Shown here one piece after another: positions 14,951 through 22,334 of a DNA stretch of 36,750 nt; positions within the stretch are counted from its first letter, which is position 1, and each line of letters begins with the position of its first letter. The stretch spans positions 1 through 36,750 of the forward strand of contig CABUWA010000005.1 of the NCBI GenBank assembly GCA_902495085.1. The letters run 5' to 3'. The notes below the pieces were generated by a model that saw only the letters and a list, made by a program, of their open reading frames with translations, was not told where the DNA came from and made no database searches. Source of the stretch: an uncultured Collinsella sp. (GTDB taxonomy: Bacteria > Actinomycetota > Coriobacteriia > Coriobacteriales > Coriobacteriaceae). The position numbers and the translations under genes are program-made.

Positions 14951-16951
14951 ATGGTCCAGATTGATCCGATGGAATATCCAAAGTTTTCCGATTATTCATC
15001 TCATGCCCAGTCTTCTCCCAATATTCCTGTTGGGAGTGCGGGGATGATCGAGACTCTAAGAACGATTCTGGACGTCTTAAAGCGCGGTCAATCCCTAGAT
15101 GACACCATTTCAATTGAGGGCTCAACCGCCAAGCTTTCTCTTGGCGGAGCTTGTCTTGCCCTGAGCCCGTGTGGATTGGTTGTTAAGACTCCTGAGGGAT
15201 ACGCTCCTTCTGCAGAAGCGAACCGTTGGATTGACACGGGAGACAACTCCTATCTGGCTGCGTGTCTGGCAAGTCATTGCAGATTCTTTAGCGGCATGAT
15301 TGATGTGTTGGGCGCGCCAATGACTTCTGGTGAGCTGCGTTTGCTGGCCAATGCCGAGTACGGAATGAGCTGGAGCAAGACGAGCGAGGTTCAGCGCCGT
15401 TTAAAATGGGCTCGCGAGCTCGGCCTTGTTGAGTATCGAGAATACGAAGGATGCCGATATGTACGGACCCCTCTAGGTGACCAATGGGTTTCTCAGATCG
15501 AAGTGGAGCCCAAGGGCGTCTTGGAGGAGTCTGCTTCCTTAAACTGGACCGAGCCTTCAAATTGGGCCGTCGATCTTGCTATAAATGCTAAACAATCAGA
15601 TCGCTCGGATTCTATTGGATTTTTCGTTGGCGGGGCATCCGGTTTTATTGATGCCACAGCCGAGCTTCTTTCCATCGTTAAAAACGGTGGTGACGAGTCT
15701 GAAATCGTTCGGTTTTCAAACTCGTCCTATAAGCTATCCGAAAGTTCAACCAAGACGGCGATTTCTGCACTTTCAAAATTGGGCTTTGTGCGGCGGTCGT
15801 CACTTACTACGTACGAGTTAACTGCAATTGGCGACGCTTGGCTGTCTGAAAAGTCTGCAATTAATTTTGCTTGCTGTTTTCACGCAGCGTTCTCTTGGGT
15901 ATTTGAGCTTTTGCCGCTTGTTGGTCACAGCGCGTTTGATGTTAGGTCAATCCAGCTGCTTCTATTCGAACGTTTTAACGTCAACATCTCCCATGATGCG
16001 CTCAGAAAGCGTCTTAATGTGTTGCTGAAAGCTGGCTTGCTAAAAAAGAGAAGCCAGATGAGTTATCAAGCAACTGAGCACTGCGATTCATTTTTGAGCG
16101 GATATGGTTTTAATTTCACCGTTGATTCCATTGGCAAGCAGGGGACGGGACCTGAGCAGCCCGTCGCTACCGATGTCGACAAACTGATTGGAGAGCTTTG
16201 GGATGCTTCGCGCGATTCCGGTCATCCCGATCGACTGGAACGAGCTGTGGAGCGGTGTTTTAGTCGCCTTGGGTTTAGAACGACTTTGTTGGGTGGCTCT
16301 GGTGACACGGATGTTTTAGCCGTCGCGAATGCTGCTTCGAGATTTTCTTATTCCGTGGTAATTGATGCCAAATCAACCTCTAATGGCGGGGTCTCTGCCT
16401 CGCAGGTCGATTTTGACACCCTTGAGCTGCATCGTCGTAAGCACGATGCGTCGTTCATCGCCGTTGTGGGTTCAAGTTTTTCTGAAAAACGAATCTGCGA
16501 TAGGGCTAAGGAACACGACGTCGCTTTATTCGGAATTAGTGAGTTGGAAAAACTCCTTAAGCTTCAAGAGGAGATTCCTCTCGTCTCTCAAGACTACAAA
16601 ATTCTCTTCGAGAATTCGGGGTCTATCGATCTTGGTTCATTGGAACCCGCTATTGCTCGCTTTAGGCGAACGACCAAGCTGCTTGATTTGGTGCTCAGGG
16701 CGTTGCTTTCTCAAAACGAAGATAAAGAATTTGGCGGCGTGATGTCTAAGCGGGATGTTTACTGGTTCATGAAAAACGGAACGTCCTCGATTGAAGACTT
16801 GTCGATCGGTGAGGTTGGAGAAATGCTCGAGTTCCTGTCCTCACCTTTTGTTGGGTGCATTGGTAAGGATAAAGACGGATATTACGCTGTGGGATCTTTC
16901 GATGATGCTGCAAAGAGGCTTGTTCTGCTGGCAAAGGCATGTAATGGGTAG
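14951..16951 (+). CDS. FokI-like endonuclease with winged-helix repeats
   Basis: 666 aa. The N-terminal ~400 residues hold serial winged-helix modules, for example about 115-180 (ELGLVEYREYEGCRYVRTPL), 235-310 (ISALSKLGFVRRSSLTTYEL) and 315-390 (LLKAGLLKKRSQMSYQ). A PD-(D/E)XK nuclease domain follows at about 430-550: GSGDTDVLAV (acidic residue near 452), VVIDAKSTSNGG (D-x-K near 473) and SFIAVVGSSFSE. These align by eye with the FokI cleavage domain (VDTKAYSGG, FLFVSGHF). A further helical/winged segment ends the protein. GGAG is 7 nt before ATG 14951. FokI-type enzymes cut DNA after dimerisation. No DNA methyltransferase gene is present, so either the target is modified or foreign DNA or protection is encoded elsewhere. 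Mrr-like modification-dependent nuclease is the main alternative. Confidence 0.7.
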   Translation: MVQIDPMEYPKFSDYSSHAQSSPNIPVGSAGMIETLRTILDVLKRGQSLDDTISIEGSTAKLSLGGACLALSPCGLVVKTPEGYAPSAEANRWIDTGDNSYLAACLASHCRFFSGMIDVLGAPMTSGELRLLANAEYGMSWSKTSEVQRRLKWARELGLVEYREYEGCRYVRTPLGDQWVSQIEVEPKGVLEESASLNWTEPSNWAVDLAINAKQSDRSDSIGFFVGGASGFIDATAELLSIVKNGGDESEIVRFSNSSYKLSESSTKTAISALSKLGFVRRSSLTTYELTAIGDAWLSEKSAINFACCFHAAFSWVFELLPLVGHSAFDVRSIQLLLFERFNVNISHDALRKRLNVLLKAGLLKKRSQMSYQATEHCDSFLSGYGFNFTVDSIGKQGTGPEQPVATDVDKLIGELWDASRDSGHPDRLERAVERCFSRLGFRTTLLGGSGDTDVLAVANAASRFSYSVVIDAKSTSNGGVSASQVDFDTLELHRRKHDASFIAVVGSSFSEKRICDRAKEHDVALFGISELEKLLKLQEEIPLVSQDYKILFENSGSIDLGSLEPAIARFRRTTKLLDLVLRALLSQNEDKEFGGVMSKRDVYWFMKNGTSSIEDLSIGEVGEMLEFLSSPFVGCIGKDKDGYYAVGSFDDAAKRLVLLAKACNG

Positions 16952-17242
16952 CGTTGGCTTGCTCGGGAACTTGGCTGCGTTCATATGGAGGTGCCCGTTC
17001 ATCAGATTGTCGATATGCGGCTCTTGGGGTGCGAACTTCAGCAGATAGTTGATGTCGTCGTTAAGTATGGCGTGACCTCTCGTTGGTTGACGCGTCTCGG
17101 AACGCTCCATGCGTTTCGGGCTGATGGCTGCCAGGATAAGGTCGAATATGGGCGGCTTCTACTGGTTGACGTGACCGTGAACAAACAATTGATATCGATT
17201 AAAATTAAATAAATTGCGGTGGAAGCCTTCGGGCGACACCAG

Positions 17243-17271
17243 AAGAGGGTTGATGCGTCGGTCCTCTTTTT
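17243..17271 (+). terminator. Intrinsic terminator candidate
   Basis: AAGAGG (17243-17248) pairs with CCTCTT (17263-17268), loop 14 nt, running into TTTTTA. It faces plus-strand transcription from the FokI-like gene, about 290 nt after its stop. Confidence 0.5.
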
Positions 17272-17276
17272 ATTTG

Positions 17277-17308
17277 GATGTAAGATTCGGCCTGTCAAAA
17301 CTTACATC
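17277..17308. repeat. Perfect 8-bp inverted repeat
   Basis: GATGTAAG (17277-17284) and CTTACATC (17301-17308) are separated by 16 nt. The AT-rich arms and missing T-run favour a protein-binding site over a terminator, but no linked gene begins nearby. Confidence 0.35.
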
Positions 17309-17483
17309 TCAATTGGGAAAAGGTGAAATTGCGGGTGTTTTTTCTGCTCGCATGTAACTTTACTGATGCTCATTACTTGGCTCTAATTCGCAACGGATTC
17401 TTTGCTGATGATTGACCACGACTGTTCATTTCCTTAGAGTGTAAATTGTGATGAGGCCTTGCGACGGTACGTCCGGCTTGGTC

Positions 17484-17513
17484 CGCGTGAACCGCCGACA
17501 GGCGGTTTTCGCG
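17484..17513. repeat. Strong GC hairpin with tetraloop
   Basis: CGCGTGAACCGCC (17484-17496) and GGCGGTTTTCGCG (17501-17513) form a 13-bp stem with two imperfect positions around loop GACA. It is followed by TTTAAGG, a poor U-tract. It may be a terminator or part of the repeat element that follows. Confidence 0.45.
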
Positions 17514-17595
17514 TTTAAGGTGCTGGTCGAGGAAATCTAAAACAGGGGTCTGGTCTGCCGATCTCGGATTTCCCCCGCACTTCCGAAAACTCCTG

Positions 17596-17722
17596 CCGGA
17601 AGTATGCGGCAAATTCCGGAATCCCCGAACACACCGCCTTTGTTGGGTAAAGAAGCAGCAGGTAGAAGCGTTGCCGCTATCCAGTGCGGTCGGCTTGTCT
17701 GGAATTTGCCGCATACTTCCGG
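17596..17722. repeat. 22-bp perfect inverted repeat bounding a 127-nt element
   Basis: The left arm 17596-17617 (begins CCGGAAGTATGCGGC) is the exact reverse complement of the right arm 17701-17722 (ends GCATACTTCCGG), with 83 nt between. Another ACTTCCG just outside at 17579-17585 could pair alternatively with the left arm. It resembles a REP/MITE-type non-coding repeat. No transposase or clear target-site duplication is visible. Confidence 0.6.
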
Positions 17723-17801
17723 ATTTAGCACAAGCTCGACTGGGTTGTTTATCGATTAGGAGCTGTGGAATCTAGCATAAGCCTTGTTATTTGTATTTAA
17801 A

Positions 17802-17835
17802 TAGATACACTTAACTTATAAGTTAAGTGTATCTA
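17802..17835. promoter_or_regulatory. Perfect 34-bp palindrome, probable operator of the TAC operon
   Basis: The half-site TAGATACACTTAACTTA (17802-17818) is followed immediately by its exact reverse complement (17819-17835). It ends 5 nt before the GGGAGG of the toxin gene and so overlaps the presumed promoter or 5' leader. Palindromes at this position are typical binding sites of HigA-type HTH antitoxins, here the product of 18300-18689. Repression by antitoxin binding is inferred. Confidence 0.75.
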
Positions 17836-17852
17836 GAAATGGGAGGTGGCCT

Positions 17853-18266
17853 TTGGTTGAAGGATATGAACTTGTCGAATATAGAGACCCCAAGGGCCGA
17901 CCGTTTTGGGAGCTGACGACTTCTCCCGACAACTCTCAATTTCAGAAGATGATGTCAGACCCTAAACGTAAATTAGCCGCCCGTAAAATGATCGATCAGA
18001 TTTCAAAAATCTATGATTATGGGTTAAAGGTTGCGAGTGGGACCTCAAAGCTACGATGTATTGATTCTAAGATCGGCCTCTATGAACTAAAAGGGTTTGA
18101 CGGGGCAAATCGAGAGATGATTTATGCCATATGTCAGGGCGTAGACAAAGTTGTTCTATTGTTTTGGTTTAAAGGACATCAGGGATCAGGAAATATCAGT
18201 AAAGAAATCGAGCGGGCCAAGCGATTATCCGTAATAGCACGTCAACTTCTGGAATCTGAGCGTTGA
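17853..18266 (+). CDS. higB: HigB/RelE-superfamily toxin of a TAC system
   Basis: 137 aa from TTG 17853; the TTG start is supported by GGGAGG six bases upstream and by the absence of a nearby ATG. The fold-typical elements of Gp49/HigB-like RelE toxins are visible: a basic helix (DPKRKLAARKMIDQ), core strands (LYELKGFDGANREMIYAICQ), then VVLLFWFKGHQG and a C-terminal ISKEIERAKRLSVIARQ helix, matching the family KK...EIE-A pattern. Known action: ribosome-dependent mRNA cleavage. The toxin precedes the antitoxin, the reversed order characteristic of higBA. It is followed by antitoxin and chaperone genes with short or negative spacing, forming one operon behind the palindromic operator. Confidence 0.83.
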   Translation: MVEGYELVEYRDPKGRPFWELTTSPDNSQFQKMMSDPKRKLAARKMIDQISKIYDYGLKVASGTSKLRCIDSKIGLYELKGFDGANREMIYAICQGVDKVVLLFWFKGHQGSGNISKEIERAKRLSVIARQLLESER

Positions 18267-18299
18267 CTTATATACTTGGCTTTCGAAACGGAGAACACA

Positions 18300-18689
18300 A
18301 TGAATACAGTAGATTTATCTGATTTTTACGCCGAGACAGAAACTAGCGAAACACGCGCTTATGAACACGCGCTGGATATCGAGTTTATTGTTCATCGCGA
18401 GATGAAGCATTTGGGTTTAAGCAAAAGCGATTTGGCAAAGCGTATGGGTGTGAGCCTTCAGTCGCTTTCGAAGCTGTTGAATTCTCAGCCCAATATGACG
18501 CTGAAGACGATCGCTAGGTTCGAGCTCGCTTTGGGTATCAATATCGTTCCTAAGGTTACCGTTAACTATTCTAAAGAGCTACCGTTTCTCTCGTCCAATG
18601 AATCCCTGCGTAAGCAATGGTCTTTTAGGAACGAGCGTCCGTCCTCGCATGTGAATCCCGAGATGATTTCCGGAGGTTTGGCAGCATGA
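18300..18689 (+). CDS. higA: HigA-type HTH antitoxin with chaperone-addiction tail
   Basis: 129 aa from ATG 18300 (GGAG six bases upstream; TTG 18276 is an unlikely earlier start). The central helix-turn-helix is clear: LGLSKSDLAKRMGVSLQSL, then SKLLNSQPNMTLKTIARFEL. Past the HTH there is a ~45-residue hydrophobic, low-structure tail (FLSSNESLRKQWSFRNERP). In chaperone-dependent TAC systems such a tail (ChAD) makes the antitoxin unstable unless the SecB-like partner binds it. The predicted role is to neutralise HigB and repress through the 34-bp palindrome. Its TGA overlaps the ATG of the chaperone gene (ATGA), so the two are co-translated. The ChAD assignment rests on position and context. 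Confidence 0.83.
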   Translation: MNTVDLSDFYAETETSETRAYEHALDIEFIVHREMKHLGLSKSDLAKRMGVSLQSLSKLLNSQPNMTLKTIARFELALGINIVPKVTVNYSKELPFLSSNESLRKQWSFRNERPSSHVNPEMISGGLAA

Positions 18690-19138
18690 GAGGGGATTTT
18701 ATTGCTCCGATTCAAGTCGTTCATTTGTTCGTCGTTGACTCCGATTTCCATATCGAGGATTCGCCCTCGGATAACATGGAATTAAAAGTTGACGTTAGCT
18801 ACCAAGATGTCCACCTTTGGAAAAACGGCAATGACGCTCGCGCAAGTTTAAAGATGTGCGTAATTGGCAGCCTCCTTGACAGAGATGAAGGTGCACAGGA
18901 GAAGATGCACGCTGGCGTTACAGTATCCATCTCGGTTTCAGCGCAAATGCCAATGAACTCTCCCGATGACGAGGCGCGTCACTACCTTCTTTCAAATGCT
19001 ATTTCGATGGCATATGCCCATGCAAAGAGCTATTTGATGGTTGTTACTGGACTTTCGCCCATGGGAGCGCTTACATTGCCTGCCATTCTCCCTGCAGAGC
19101 TGTCAGCAGATTGCGATGTGCCTTTTCAGAGCGAATAG
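18686..19138 (+). CDS. secB: SecB-like chaperone of the TAC system
   Basis: 150 aa, about the length of SecB. The beta-rich N-terminal half (MELKVDVSYQDVHLWKNG; GVTVSISVSAQMP) and a helical C-terminal half (YLLSNAISMAYAHAKSYLMV, then VTGLSPMGALTLPAILP) follow the SecB pattern, in which a long helix precedes a conserved Pro-rich 'P' segment. In Mycobacterium tuberculosis the analogous Rv1957 protects HigA1 from degradation and so controls HigB1; the same logic is inferred here. It overlaps higA by 4 nt and ends the operon. A housekeeping SecB is unlikely in this Gram-positive context. It marks the right end of the accessory island. Confidence 0.8.
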   Translation: MRGDFIAPIQVVHLFVVDSDFHIEDSPSDNMELKVDVSYQDVHLWKNGNDARASLKMCVIGSLLDRDEGAQEKMHAGVTVSISVSAQMPMNSPDDEARHYLLSNAISMAYAHAKSYLMVVTGLSPMGALTLPAILPAELSADCDVPFQSE

Positions 19139-19239
19139 CAGCTTCTCAATGAGCCTGGGTCGGACGAGTTGCCACTCCCACATCCTCTAAAAAAGTTCTT
19201 AAAACAGCCTTAAAGGCGCTCCAGCTCGCGTTGACAGCG

Positions 19240-19245
19240 TATAAT
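19240..19245 (+). promoter_or_regulatory. Candidate -10 box for the pel operon
   Basis: A perfect TATAAT (19240-19245) is embedded in GCGTA-TAA-TACGC, about 50 nt upstream of pelD. The nearby TTGACA (19231-19236) is too close to serve as its -35, and no good -35 is found at the usual distance. The palindromic surround could bind a regulator. Confidence 0.35.
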
Positions 19246-19293
19246 ACGCATGTTTGACTATGACAAAAGTGGATTTTAGGGGAGGGGTGCGCC

Positions 19294-21432
19294 ATGGAAG
19301 TGCTGGTTGTTGGCAACACCGCATATGTTGACGATGACTTTTGTGCCAAGGCGTTCCCCGGGGACCATGTCCAGGTTGTCGCCGCGCAGGACACGCGTCG
19401 CGACGAGTCGTCGCCCCATGCCTCGTGGAAAGAGCTTCTGCAGCACTTGGATCAGGCCTACGAGTTCGACCGCGTGGTCTACCTGTCTAATTACCTTACC
19501 CCGCATATCGATAGCGTGGGCGATATCGAGCTGCTGCGTTCGGTCTTTCGCGCGTGCATGGGTCGCCGGATCCAGCTGTTGTATATAGCAGGGCCCGCAG
19601 GTGCCGAGGGTGCCGCCGATGTCGTGGGGCGAACGGGCAAGGGCATTATCGCGCACGCAGCCAACGACCTGTGCCGCTACTACGCTGCTCGCGATGGCGT
19701 TCAGACCAAGATCCTGCGCGTGCCCTTCCTGTACACTGCCTCCGCCGCGCTGGAAGATCCGTTTTTGGTGCCGTTGTTCGATGCGTGCTCAACTGGATCG
19801 GTCGCTCTACAGGGCGCGCAGAATGCGGCGTTTCCCTTGCTGTGTGCCGAGGAGCTTGCGGTGCTGGTGCGCCGCATCTTCGATAGCTGGGATGGTAACT
19901 TTGAGACGCTCGACGTTGCCGATACCTTCCATCACACGGCGGGTGAGGTGGGGGACGCCCTCAAGGCGCTGTTCCCCGGCCTTGCCGTTGCCTATGGCGA
20001 TTCTGCCGGCTACAACCTGCCCGCCAGCGACGTCGCTCGCGTGCGCTATGGCTGGTTTCAGCGCTACGACTTGCTGCGCGATCTTTCGACCATTCAAGCG
20101 CGTTGGGATGCTGGCCGCGCAAAGAAGGTCAACCCCTTGCGCGCCGCCATCGACCGCATCCAGATGCGCTCGCAGCCCATTAAATGCCTGGAGACGGGCG
20201 TTGCCTGGGTCCTGTTCGAGGTGCTGGAGCACCTGTTCTCCCAATCGGCCCAGCTCAACGTGCTCGATTATCGCCTGCTCTATGTGGTGCTGATTGGCAC
20301 GCTGTATGGCTTGGACTTTGGCTTGGTCGCGGCACTGCTGGCTTCGATTGGCCTGGCGGCGAGCTACTTTACCCAGTATGGCTATACCTTCCAGGGTCTC
20401 TTTTACGAGCCGTCTAACTGGCTGCCGTTTATTGCGTACTTTGTTGTGGGTGCCGTGTGCGGCTATGTGCAGCTGCGCAACAGCGAAGCCATCAGGGCGG
20501 AGCGCGATCAAAACGAGCTCGTGCGCAACCGCAATACGTTCCTTACGCAGCTCTACCACGACGCGATCGAGGACAAGCGCGCGTACAGGCGCCAGATCGT
20601 GGGTCGCCACGACAGCTTTGGCAAGATCTTTGCCGTGACACAGGAGCTCGACGTGCTCAACCCGCGCGATATCTATCGCAAGTGCTGCGAGCTTCTGGGC
20701 GAGATCCTCGAGAACGATTCGGTGGCAATCTACCATGTTTCGGGTGGGGCATTTGCACGCCTGGTGGCAGCAAGTCCCGCGATTGCCGAAGATGCCGCAC
20801 GCTCGCTCACGCTTGAGCAGCTTGCACCTCTTTTGGGTGACGGGGGTCGTTCGAACCTGTGGGTGAACCGCGAGCTGACGCCGGGGCTTCCCATGTTTGG
20901 ATACGCGATCGAGCGCGACGGGGCGCCCGCCGTGTTGATCTTTGTGCGTTGTGCGGCCGAAAACCAAATGACCCTCTATTATCAAAACCTGTTCCGCATC
21001 TTGTGCGGCCTGGTCGAAAGCGCGTTGGGCCGTGCCTTTGACTACGAGGCGGTGGCGCAGGATAAACGCTGCGTTGACGGCACTTGCGTGCTCAAGCAGG
21101 CTGCCTTTGGCCAAGAGCTCGCGGCTGAGCAGGCGCTCGCAGATAGCAAGATGGGGAGTTATTTGCTCCTGCGCGTGGTACCGGGCATAGAGCCTGTCGG
21201 CGAGCTGGTGGGCGCAATTGGGTCGGCAATCCGCGAGAGCGACGCAGCGGGCCTGGTCGACGGCGACGTGCTCTACCTTCTTATGCGCCAGGCAAAGGCG
21301 TGCGATCTGCCCATTATCCGCGAGCGCCTGAGCGCAAAGCAGATTGTGGTGGAGCCCGTCGACGGCGAGGACATCGTGGCGCTGCTGCAGCACATCGCTT
21401 ACACCGGTGACGGTGAGGGGGGTGCCGCTTGA
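19294..21432 (+). CDS. pelD: PelD-like c-di-GMP receptor fused to an SDR-fold domain
   Basis: 712 aa, larger than Pseudomonas PelD (~455 aa) because residues 1-280 form an extra NAD-dependent epimerase/SDR-like domain. That domain lacks the GxxGxxG loop (it has LVVGNTAYVDDDF) and the usual YxxxK pair, so it is probably non-catalytic. Transmembrane helices follow at about 305-400 (VVLIGTLYGLDFGLVAALLA; LPFIAYFVVGAVCGYV). A short coiled coil, a GAF domain (about 430-590) and a degenerate GGDEF domain complete the protein. The active-site GG(D/E)EF is replaced by VDGDVL, while the inhibitory-site motif RESD is kept at 647-650. In PelD proteins this RxxD binds c-di-GMP and switches polymer export on. 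GGGGAGGGG precedes ATG 19294. It is the first gene of the operon. Confidence 0.85.
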   Translation: MEVLVVGNTAYVDDDFCAKAFPGDHVQVVAAQDTRRDESSPHASWKELLQHLDQAYEFDRVVYLSNYLTPHIDSVGDIELLRSVFRACMGRRIQLLYIAGPAGAEGAADVVGRTGKGIIAHAANDLCRYYAARDGVQTKILRVPFLYTASAALEDPFLVPLFDACSTGSVALQGAQNAAFPLLCAEELAVLVRRIFDSWDGNFETLDVADTFHHTAGEVGDALKALFPGLAVAYGDSAGYNLPASDVARVRYGWFQRYDLLRDLSTIQARWDAGRAKKVNPLRAAIDRIQMRSQPIKCLETGVAWVLFEVLEHLFSQSAQLNVLDYRLLYVVLIGTLYGLDFGLVAALLASIGLAASYFTQYGYTFQGLFYEPSNWLPFIAYFVVGAVCGYVQLRNSEAIRAERDQNELVRNRNTFLTQLYHDAIEDKRAYRRQIVGRHDSFGKIFAVTQELDVLNPRDIYRKCCELLGEILENDSVAIYHVSGGAFARLVAASPAIAEDAARSLTLEQLAPLLGDGGRSNLWVNRELTPGLPMFGYAIERDGAPAVLIFVRCAAENQMTLYYQNLFRILCGLVESALGRAFDYEAVAQDKRCVDGTCVLKQAAFGQELAAEQALADSKMGSYLLLRVVPGIEPVGELVGAIGSAIRESDAAGLVDGDVLYLLMRQAKACDLPIIRERLSAKQIVVEPVDGEDIVALLQHIAYTGDGEGGAA

Positions 21433-22334
21433 TCTCGCTTGTCGTTGCCGCCGTCTTGTTGCTGATTCATACGCTGGTTTGTCTGATGCTGTGGACGCTC
21501 ATGAAGTTGGGCCTGCTGCCGGTGCGCGGGCATATGCTGGCTGTGATAGTGCTGGTGCCGCTGTGGGGCCCGTTGCTGGTGGTTCTGCTATCGGTCCGCG
21601 GCGCGGTGTTTGGCGAGGGGCTGAAAGAGTCTGCGCTGGAGTCGCTGCGCTTCAACGACGACCTGCATCGCAGCATCCTAGTGCACGAACGTGATGCCGA
21701 TGCGGGCGTAGTGCCGCTCGAGGAGGCGCTCATCGTCAACGACTCGGCAGAACGGCGCCGCCTAATGCTCTCCATGCTCACCGAGGAGCCCGACGCGTAC
21801 CTGGCGCAGCTGCAGGCGGCTAAGCTTAACGACGACGTTGAGGTGGCGCACTATGCCGCGACGGCGGTGGCGCAGATCTCCAAGGAGTCCGACCTTAAGC
21901 TACAGCAGCTGGAGCGTGCCTTTAAGACGGACCCGAGCGCGGAAAACCTCAACGAATACTGTGATTTTCTTGGTGAATACTTGGACTCGGGCTTGGCCGA
22001 GGGGCGCGTGGCTCAGATTCAGCGCCAACAGTACGCGCGCCTGCTCGCGCGTCGCTGCGAGCGCGAGGACGTCCTTGAGCTGCGCATTCGATATGCGACG
22101 GCGCTGGCCGATGTCGGACAGATCGACGAAGCGCAGGCCGTGACCGACCAGCTGGTGCTCGACGTGCCCGAGGAGCAGGAGGTTTGGATGCTTTGCCTGC
22201 GCCTGGCCGTGATGCGCCGCGACGGTGACGAGGTCCACTGTGTGATCGATGCGATTGACAAGCAACATGTGTATTTGAGCGCCGACAACCGCGAAAAGTT
22301 GGCGTTTTGGCGCGACGGGGAGGAGGCCAGATGA
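21429..22334 (+). CDS. pelE: PelE-like membrane-anchored TPR protein
   Basis: 301 aa from TTG 21429, whose TTGA overlaps the pelD stop; GAGGGG lies just upstream. Two N-terminal membrane helices (LVVAAVLLLIHTLVCLMLWT; MLAVIVLVPLWGPLLVVLLS) precede a helical TPR-like cytoplasmic part (LEEALIVNDSAERRRLML; YATALADVGQIDEAQAV). In Pel systems PelE joins PelD, PelF and PelG in the inner-membrane synthase complex, its TPRs docking the glycosyltransferase. Primary sequence is weakly conserved, so the assignment rests on topology, TPR content and position between pelD and pelA/F/G. Confidence 0.75.
   Translation: MISLVVAAVLLLIHTLVCLMLWTLMKLGLLPVRGHMLAVIVLVPLWGPLLVVLLSVRGAVFGEGLKESALESLRFNDDLHRSILVHERDADAGVVPLEEALIVNDSAERRRLMLSMLTEEPDAYLAQLQAAKLNDDVEVAHYAATAVAQISKESDLKLQQLERAFKTDPSAENLNEYCDFLGEYLDSGLAEGRVAQIQRQQYARLLARRCEREDVLELRIRYATALADVGQIDEAQAVTDQLVLDVPEEQEVWMLCLRLAVMRRDGDEVHCVIDAIDKQHVYLSADNREKLAFWRDGEEAR

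Larger units (their letters stand above)
16952..17801. other. 850-nt non-coding region rich in inverted repeats
   Basis: No frame here has convincing protein character. It contains a terminator-like hairpin (17243-17271), an 8-bp inverted repeat (17277-17308), a long GC hairpin (17484-17513) and a 22-bp perfect inverted repeat (17596-17722), each listed separately. A motif like ACTTCCG or its complement recurs at 17579, 17597 and 17715. The region separates the FokI-like gene from the TAC operon and is a likely recombination or insertion scar. Confidence 0.5.

Noticed and set aside
16985..17212. 75-codon plus-strand ORF after the FokI-like gene, and overlapping minus frame 16841-17110
   Set aside because: Neither has a convincing family pattern; the minus frame largely shadows the nuclease gene. 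Decayed sequence remains possible.
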